This document shows positions 15,401 through 20,154 of a stretch of 20,154 nucleotides of DNA, piece by piece (the stretch's first letter is position 1; every line of letters starts with the position of its first letter). The position numbers and the translations under genes were made by a program. The notes below the pieces were generated by a model that did not search any database, had not been told where the DNA came from, and saw only the letters and a list, made by a program, of their open reading frames with translations. Source of the DNA: JANMJD01 sp031371195 (GTDB lineage Bacteria > Actinomycetota > Acidimicrobiia > Acidimicrobiales > Ilumatobacteraceae); assembly GCA_031371195.1 (NCBI GenBank), contig JANMJD010000312.1, positions 1 to 20,154 of the forward strand. Direction: 5' to 3'.

Positions 15401-17527
15401 ATGGCTCCGCCGACCCGCACCGCGCTCATTCACCTCACCGACGATCGCACCAGCCTGGTATTCGCCCACGACGGCGCGATGCCCCGCCTGGCGCACTGGG
15501 GACAGGCTCTCGGCTCGCTCAGCCCCGACGCCACGGCGATGTGGCATCGGCCGGCACCGGGTGGCGGGCTCGACATCGACCCGCCCCTCGGTCTGGTCGC
15601 CGAGGCGGGCGGCGGCTGGTTCGGCGTTCCCGGCATCGAAGGCCACCGTCCGAGCGGCCGCGACTTCGCCCCCCGGTTCTCGCTCGTCGGCACCGATGCC
15701 GACGCGACGCGGGCCACCTTCGAACTGATCGACACCGCAGCCCGGCTCGGCCTCACGCTGCACGTCGAGTTGCACCCGAGCGGGGTGGCCACGTTCCGGG
15801 CGACCCTCGAGAACCTGGGTGCCTCGATCTACCTGCTGTCGGCGGTACGCCTGTCACTCCCGGTCCCCGCTCAGGCCCGCGAGCTGTTGACCGTCGGCGG
15901 GCGATGGACGAACGAGTTCGGCCCGACCCGCACGCCATGGGTGAACAACTGCCTCACCGTCGACAACCGCCACGGGAAGACGTCGCACGAACGGCTCGGC
16001 GCCGTGTTCGCCGGTACGCCGGGATTCTCCGAGCAGGGCGGCGAGGTGTGGGGCACCCACCTCGGATGGAGTGGCAACTACGAGTTCGTCTGCGACGCGA
16101 TCACCGATGCCCGCCGATCGATCCAGGTCGGCGAGCGGCTGACCCCCGGCGAGATCGCTCTCGCCCCGGGCGAGAGCTACTCCACGCCGACCACCTATGC
16201 GGCCTACTCGCCCGACGGTCTCAACGCCGTGTCGCAGGCCTTCCACCGTTTCATGCGATCGCGGCCCAGTCATCCGTCGCCGCCTCGCCCGGTCGGATTG
16301 AACATCTGGGAGGCGGTGTACTTCAACCACGACCTCGACACGCTGAGACTTCTGGCCGACGTGTCGGCGGCCGTCGGCGTCGAACGGTTCATCATCGACG
16401 ACGGCTGGTTCCATCTCCGCCGCGACGACCGCGCCGGGCTCGGCGATTGGTGGATCGACCCCGACGTGTGGCCCGATGGCCTTACGCCGATCATCGACCA
16501 TGTCCGCCACCTGGGGATGGAGTTCGGCATCTGGGTCGAACCCGAGATGGTCAACCCCGACTCCGATCTCTACCGAGCGCACCCCGACTGGATTCTCGCC
16601 GACCACCGATATCCGCTGGTCATGGGCCGCAACCAGCTGGTACTCGACCTCGGACGCGCCGAGGTCCGCGACTATCTCCACGGCCATCTCGACGCGCTGC
16701 TGGGCGGCAACGACATCGCCTACGTGAAGTGGGACATGAACCGCGACATGGTCGCCCCCACCTCGGCAGCAGGTCACGGCGGCGTCCATGCCCAGACGCT
16801 CGGCGTCTACGAGCTGTTCGACCGTCTGCGGGCCGCCCACCCGCACGTCGAGTTCGAGACCTGTGCGTCGGGAGGCGGTCGGGTCGATTTCGCCATCTTC
16901 GAGCGGACCGAGCGGGCGTGGACGAGCGACTCGATCGACGCCCTCGACCGCCAGCGCATCCAGCGGGGCTTCTCGCTGCTGTTCCCCCCAGAGCTGATGG
17001 GCACCCACATCGGCTCGCCGGTCTGCCACACCACCGGGCGAACCCACGGCCTGGCCTTTCGGGCCGCGGCCGCCCTGTTCGGCTCGTTCGGCATCGAATG
17101 GAACCTGCTCAAGGCATCGGAGCAGGACCTGGCCGAAGTGACCGCCGTCGTCGCCCTCCACAAGGAACTGCGCGGCCTGCTGCATTCGGGTGACGGCATC
17201 CGGCTCGACCATCCCGACCCCGAGATCCTCGCTCATGGTGTGGTCGCCGCCGACCGTTCCGAGGCGGTGTTCGCCGTCACCAGGTTGAACACCGGGCTTT
17301 CGTTGCACGCCGCTCCGATCCGCCTCGCCGGGCTCGATCCCGACCGCATCTACGACGTTCGGGTGCTCGAGCCGATGGGTCCGGTCCGCGGTCCCGCCCG
17401 TTCGCAGCCGTCGTGGCTGACGACCGGCGCCCGTTTGAGCGGCCGCGAGCTGACCGCTGCCGGTCTCCACGGACCGGTGCTCAATCCCGAGACCACGCTG
17501 TTGATTCGGGTCACCGCGGCGTCATAG
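15401..17527 (+). CDS. Alpha-galactosidase, glycoside hydrolase family 36
   Basis: A 708-residue enzyme with the usual GH36 length and layout: an N-terminal beta-sandwich (about 1-300), a TIM barrel (about 300-620) and a C-terminal beta-domain. Barrel motifs appear in order: NIWEAVYFNHD, FIIDDGWF, WVEPEMVNPDSDLY, YVKWDMNRD with nucleophile Asp445, ETCASGGGRVDF, and WTSDSIDALDRQRIQ with acid/base Asp510, then GTHIGSP. It hydrolyses terminal alpha-1,6-galactosyl residues of raffinose-type sugars with retention. No signal peptide is present, so it acts in the cytoplasm on imported sugars, yet no sugar transporter or LacI-type regulator lies in the window. It is downstream of metG on the same strand, separated by the repeat array. 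Other GH36 specificities, such as alpha-N-acetylgalactosaminidase, are not excluded. Confidence 0.95.
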   Translation: MAPPTRTALIHLTDDRTSLVFAHDGAMPRLAHWGQALGSLSPDATAMWHRPAPGGGLDIDPPLGLVAEAGGGWFGVPGIEGHRPSGRDFAPRFSLVGTDADATRATFELIDTAARLGLTLHVELHPSGVATFRATLENLGASIYLLSAVRLSLPVPAQARELLTVGGRWTNEFGPTRTPWVNNCLTVDNRHGKTSHERLGAVFAGTPGFSEQGGEVWGTHLGWSGNYEFVCDAITDARRSIQVGERLTPGEIALAPGESYSTPTTYAAYSPDGLNAVSQAFHRFMRSRPSHPSPPRPVGLNIWEAVYFNHDLDTLRLLADVSAAVGVERFIIDDGWFHLRRDDRAGLGDWWIDPDVWPDGLTPIIDHVRHLGMEFGIWVEPEMVNPDSDLYRAHPDWILADHRYPLVMGRNQLVLDLGRAEVRDYLHGHLDALLGGNDIAYVKWDMNRDMVAPTSAAGHGGVHAQTLGVYELFDRLRAAHPHVEFETCASGGGRVDFAIFERTERAWTSDSIDALDRQRIQRGFSLLFPPELMGTHIGSPVCHTTGRTHGLAFRAAAALFGSFGIEWNLLKASEQDLAEVTAVVALHKELRGLLHSGDGIRLDHPDPEILAHGVVAADRSEAVFAVTRLNTGLSLHAAPIRLAGLDPDRIYDVRVLEPMGPVRGPARSQPSWLTTGARLSGRELTAAGLHGPVLNPETTLLIRVTAAS

Positions 17528-17575
17528 GCGGACCCGGACCCCGCCGCCGGTCGTGATCGCGTCCGACACGCGGCA

Positions 17576-17581
17576 TAGGTT
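17576..17581 (+). promoter_or_regulatory. Possible -10 hexamer of the SDR gene
   Basis: TAGGTT (TAnnnT type) lies about 50 nt upstream of the SDR start. A -35 candidate 17 bp further upstream (GTGATC) matches TTGACA at only three positions. Weak call. Confidence 0.25.
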
Positions 17582-17590
17582 CGGAGCCGT

Positions 17591-17609
17591 CGTCGGATCT
17601 TCGCCGACG
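17591..17609 (+). other. Hairpin between the alpha-galactosidase and SDR genes
   Basis: CGTCGG pairs with CCGACG around a 7-nt loop, 22 nt before the SDR start. It may end the alpha-galactosidase transcript or lie in the SDR 5' leader. There is no T-tract. Confidence 0.25.
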
Positions 17610-17631
17610 TCGGACCTCGGAGGTCGTTGGG

Positions 17632-18420
17632 ATGAGTGTGTACTGCGTGACCGGGTCGGCCTCGGGGATGGGGGCGGCGACGAGGGCCCGGCTGGAGGGC
17701 GACGGTCACCGGGTGATCGGTGTCGACCTGCGCGACGCCGAGATCGAGGCGAACCTCGCCACCCCGGCGGGTCGTAACGCGGCGATCGACGGCGTGCTGG
17801 CGGCCTGCGGCGGGGTGCTCGATGGCTTCGTGCCGTGCGCCGGCATCGGCTTCGGCGCGCCGGAGCCGATCGTGCGGGTCAACTACTTCGCGGTCGTGGC
17901 GATGCTCGATGCGTTGCGACCGGCGCTCTCGGCCGGTTCCGATTCGGCGGTCGTGCTGCTCTCGTCCAACTCCACGACGATGACCCCGGGCCTGCAGATC
18001 GGTGACGCCGAGGTGTACCTGGCGGGCGACGAGCAGGCCGCGGTCGCCCACTTCGACGCCGAGCCCGCCGGCCGATGGAATGCCTACCCGGCGGGCAAGC
18101 TCGCCCTCGCATTCTTGGTCCGTCAGCGTGCCGTCGCCCCCGACTGGATCGGTTCGGGTATCCGTCTCAACGCCGTGGCGCCGGGGGTCATCGACACCAA
18201 CATGACCCGGCCCCTGCTCGACATGCCGGGTATCGCCGACGCACTCAAGCAGATCCCGATTCCGGCGGGACGCTGGGGCACCGCCGACGATCTCGCCGGC
18301 GTGATCTGCTTCCTGCTCTCGCCCGCGGCGAGCTACATCGTCGGCCAGACGATCTTCGTCGACGGCGGCACCGACGCGCTGCTGCAACCCCGCGCCCAGC
18401 CCCATCCGCTGCCGGGCTGA
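17632..18420 (+). CDS. Short-chain dehydrogenase/reductase (SDR) family oxidoreductase
   Basis: A 262-residue classical SDR. The cofactor-binding TGSASGMG is at 8-15, with Asp32 in VIGVDLRD at the end of the second strand, which favours NAD(H). The strand VVLLSSNS holds the catalytic Ser near 112-114, and the catalytic YPAGK has Tyr152 and Lys156. The PGVIDTNMTRPLL and FVDGGTD blocks complete the fold. A long insertion between the catalytic Ser and Tyr, and the short N-terminal half, recall the 3-alpha-hydroxysteroid dehydrogenase/carbonyl reductase subgroup, so a steroid or other ketone/alcohol substrate is possible but unproven. ATG 17632 has GGAGGT 7 nt upstream. It follows the alpha-galactosidase gene by 104 bp and converges on the His-rich membrane protein gene with only 17 bp between stops. 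Confidence 0.93.
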   Translation: MSVYCVTGSASGMGAATRARLEGDGHRVIGVDLRDAEIEANLATPAGRNAAIDGVLAACGGVLDGFVPCAGIGFGAPEPIVRVNYFAVVAMLDALRPALSAGSDSAVVLLSSNSTTMTPGLQIGDAEVYLAGDEQAAVAHFDAEPAGRWNAYPAGKLALAFLVRQRAVAPDWIGSGIRLNAVAPGVIDTNMTRPLLDMPGIADALKQIPIPAGRWGTADDLAGVICFLLSPAASYIVGQTIFVDGGTDALLQPRAQPHPLPG

Positions 18421-18437
18421 GCCAGGGTTTGACGAGG

Positions 18438-19976
18438 TCAGGCGTTCAAGCAGGTTGTCAGGCTGGCGCCCAACTCGTCGAGCGGCTTGGAATAGAACGT
18501 TCCATCGGGGCACGGCAGCGCCGGGTTGACCTCGTGGAACACACCCTTGGAGCTCTCGTAGCCCGGCACGGTCCACAGATGCATCATGTAGCCGGTGTTG
18601 TCGATGAGGAAACCGCCGTACGAGTCGCAGAGTTCCTTGGACACGTTGTCCTGATCGGCGCCGAGCGGGGCATCGGTGCTGCCATCGGGCCTCATCACCA
18701 CGCAGACATTGGTGTGGTAGTGCCAGATGTCGTTCGGGCCGGCGAACCCCTCGGGTGTGGACTTGGTTCCGAAAGCGATGTACATGAAGCCGGCGATCTT
18801 CGATGTGGGCTCGGACCCGTCGAAGATCAGCATCGGCTTGAGCACGTTGTCGTCGTTGATCGACTCGCCGACGATCGTCTCGCCGCCCTTGCCGTAGTGC
18901 GTGCCCAAACCCGGCGCGAACGGCCCCTGGCGGCGATACCCGGCGGCCTCGGCGTCGGCGACCGTCGGATACATGGCCACGAGTTCGGCTGTGCGGGCGA
19001 GTTGGTGGGCGAGTAGCGCCGTCGTCGGACCATCCATCGGCAGCGGTGCGGAGTCGTGCTGATGGCCGTTCATCACCAACGACAGGCCCTTGTCGTCGGC
19101 GGCCGGAGCCGTCGTCGTACCGTGGTCATGGGTGTGCCCATCGGTCGCCGCGCCGTCGGCGAGCGCGCCCTCGGCCGTCGCGCCTTGCGTTGCTACGGCA
19201 TCCCCGGTCGAGGCGTCGACCGCGGGTTGTCCGTCGGCCGGCAATGCCACCGCGTCGGCGGTGTGCACGTGCGTCACGGCCTGTCCGGCGACCGCTTGGT
19301 CGACGGCAGCCGTCGCCTGGCCATCCGTCGAGGCCAGCGCCTGACCATTGGCGACCGCCACCGTGGCACTGCCCACGGCATGGGCGTGCCCATCGACCGC
19401 GGCGACACCGGTCGCCACAGCAGTGTGACCGTCGTGGGCGTCGTGGGCATGGGTCCGGGCGCTGGGAGAGACCAGCACGAGCGTGGTCATCCCGACGACG
19501 GCCAGCGGCACCAGGCTGCTGATGCCGCGATTGAGCACGCCACCCGATGTCATCGATGGGAAGGTCACCGACGCCATCGCTGCGAGGATGGCGACAGCCT
19601 GCATCGCTACGGTCACACCATCGATGAGCGTCACCGATTCGGCGTGGTGGGCATGCGGGCCGACCGGGAAACCACTGGTGCGGCTGACGATCCACAGCCC
19701 GATCAGGCCCATGTTGACGATGACGCTGGCGAACGATGCCCAGCGCCGGGGTTGCACAGCGAGTTTCGCGGCCAGACCGAGTTGCAACCACCCGGCGACG
19801 GCGAATCCGACACCCTCGACCGCCCACTCGCCGGCATGGGACGGCACCATCACGAGATGGATCACCCCGGCCGCGGCGAGCAACGAGGCGAGCAGCACGG
19901 CAGTCGCCGCGAACGGTTGGCGTTCGGTGCGCTCCTGCGCATATGTGCTGCTCATCGGCACCGAGAAGTCGGCCAC
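18438..19976 (-). CDS. Five-TM membrane protein with His-rich linker and WHYH-containing C-terminal domain
   Basis: A 512-residue protein of no family I can name. Hydrophobic segments lie at about 22-42, 54-76, 79-98, 120-140 and 152-172. Positive residues (RR at 77-78, R150) favour a cytoplasmic N-terminus, leaving the C-terminal 340 residues outside. TM1 ends in IHLVMVPSHAGEW, like small actinobacterial membrane proteins with an HLxLxPxHxxEW motif. An outer loop carries HAHH (108-111). Residues about 175-307 are a low-complexity Ala/Val/Asp/Gly/Thr linker with 13 His, all in HxH or HxxH spacing. Residues about 318-512 look folded, with GLGTHYG, PMLIFDG, FMYIAFGTK, NDIWHYHTNVC (His419, His421) and four Cys (425, 450, 489, 509). 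Metal binding at the cell surface is inferred. The start is GTG 19976 with a strong ribosome binding site; ATG 19955 is the alternative. Confidence 0.85.
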   Translation of the reverse strand: MADFSVPMSSTYAQERTERQPFAATAVLLASLLAAAGVIHLVMVPSHAGEWAVEGVGFAVAGWLQLGLAAKLAVQPRRWASFASVIVNMGLIGLWIVSRTSGFPVGPHAHHAESVTLIDGVTVAMQAVAILAAMASVTFPSMTSGGVLNRGISSLVPLAVVGMTTLVLVSPSARTHAHDAHDGHTAVATGVAAVDGHAHAVGSATVAVANGQALASTDGQATAAVDQAVAGQAVTHVHTADAVALPADGQPAVDASTGDAVATQGATAEGALADGAATDGHTHDHGTTTAPAADDKGLSLVMNGHQHDSAPLPMDGPTTALLAHQLARTAELVAMYPTVADAEAAGYRRQGPFAPGLGTHYGKGGETIVGESINDDNVLKPMLIFDGSEPTSKIAGFMYIAFGTKSTPEGFAGPNDIWHYHTNVCVVMRPDGSTDAPLGADQDNVSKELCDSYGGFLIDNTGYMMHLWTVPGYESSKGVFHEVNPALPCPDGTFYSKPLDELGASLTTCLNA

Positions 19977-19982
19977 GACACA

Positions 19983-19988
19983 CCCTCC
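19983..19988 (-). promoter_or_regulatory. Ribosome binding site selecting the GTG start of the His-rich protein
   Basis: GGAGGG on the minus strand ends 6 nt before GTG 19976. It favours this GTG over the in-frame ATG seven codons later. Confidence 0.7.
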
Positions 19989-20025
19989 CCCGGTGGTCCG
20001 GCCCTCGGCTCACCGCCGGGCGACT

Positions 20026-20154
20026 CTAGATCACGATCGCACGATCGACCACGGTCGGGCCCTCCACGGCGGGCACTCCCCCCGGCCAGTCCGCGCCCCG
20101 CATGCGCCATACCCAGTGGACACCCCGCTCGCCCGGCGCGGTGATCGCCACGCG
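20026..20154 (-). CDS. C-terminal end of an unidentified protein (partial)
   Basis: From the right edge to a TAG at 20028-20026 the minus strand has 42 sense codons with no stop, almost all ending in G or C. The peptide (RVAITAPGERGVHWVWRMRG, then WPGGVPAVEGPTVVDRAIVI at the end) looks like a real protein tail. It lies 49 nt upstream of the His-rich membrane protein gene on the same strand and may share its operon. The fragment is too short to assign a family. Confidence 0.5.
   Translation of the reverse strand, partial: RVAITAPGERGVHWVWRMRGADWPGGVPAVEGPTVVDRAIVI

Noticed and set aside
15292..17193. Second plus-strand frame of 633 codons over the alpha-galactosidase gene
   Set aside because: Frame-shifted shadow with Arg/Pro-rich composition; the GH36 motifs are all in the 15401-17527 frame.
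15854..17470. Minus-strand open frame of 538 codons
   Set aside because: Antisense to the GH36 gene, with no domain and an unlikely composition.
19056..20144. Plus-strand open frame of 362 codons near the right edge
   Set aside because: Antisense to the His-rich membrane protein, whose TM segments, ribosome binding site and folded C-terminal domain show it is the real gene.

Overview
The window is GC-rich, densely coded chromosomal DNA with short intergenic gaps. G and C dominate third codon positions, and both GTG and TTG starts occur. Several starts lie just downstream of a TAnnnT -10-like hexamer, as in leaderless transcripts. With an AfsR/SARP-type regulator, a mycobacterial-size methionyl-tRNA synthetase, an MMPL exporter and a GH36 alpha-galactosidase, this points to an actinobacterium. 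A non-streptomycete lineage such as Acidimicrobiia is plausible, but that is an impression and not a measured placement. I see no rRNA, tRNA, CRISPR array, insertion sequence or phage gene.

Left part (1-4458): a lipoprotein M16 zinc peptidase runs off the left edge on the minus strand. Divergent from it is a tight plus-strand operon: DUF192 protein, rsmI (overlapping by 4 nt) and a HAD-IB phosphatase 14 nt later. Next (4517-8091): an ABC-2 export pair on the minus strand (ATPase then permease, overlapping by 4 nt), a divergent phytanoyl-CoA dioxygenase-like gene, and a convergent double-hotdog thioesterase. Hairpins sit at the convergent junction and after the next gene.

Middle (8202-13609): an AfsR-like regulator (winged helix, BTAD, STAND ATPase, TPR-like helices) lies directly upstream of a 12-TM MMPL/RND exporter on the same strand, so the two probably form a regulator-exporter unit. 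A 12-bp perfect palindrome lies at their junction. Divergent from the regulator is metG. Its 190-bp upstream region holds a -10-like box, a possible 14-codon leaderless upstream ORF and a hairpin.

Right part (13803-20154): metG is followed by an array of about five 14-bp tandem repeats that begins inside the metG 3' end, then a GH36 alpha-galactosidase and an SDR oxidoreductase. A convergent minus-strand gene encodes a five-TM protein with a His-pair-rich extracytoplasmic linker and an unrecognised C-terminal domain carrying a WHYH motif. The 3' end of one more gene lies at the right edge. Most of the window is housekeeping or ordinary metabolism. The least explained items are the His-rich membrane protein, the repeat array before the alpha-galactosidase and the metG leader.
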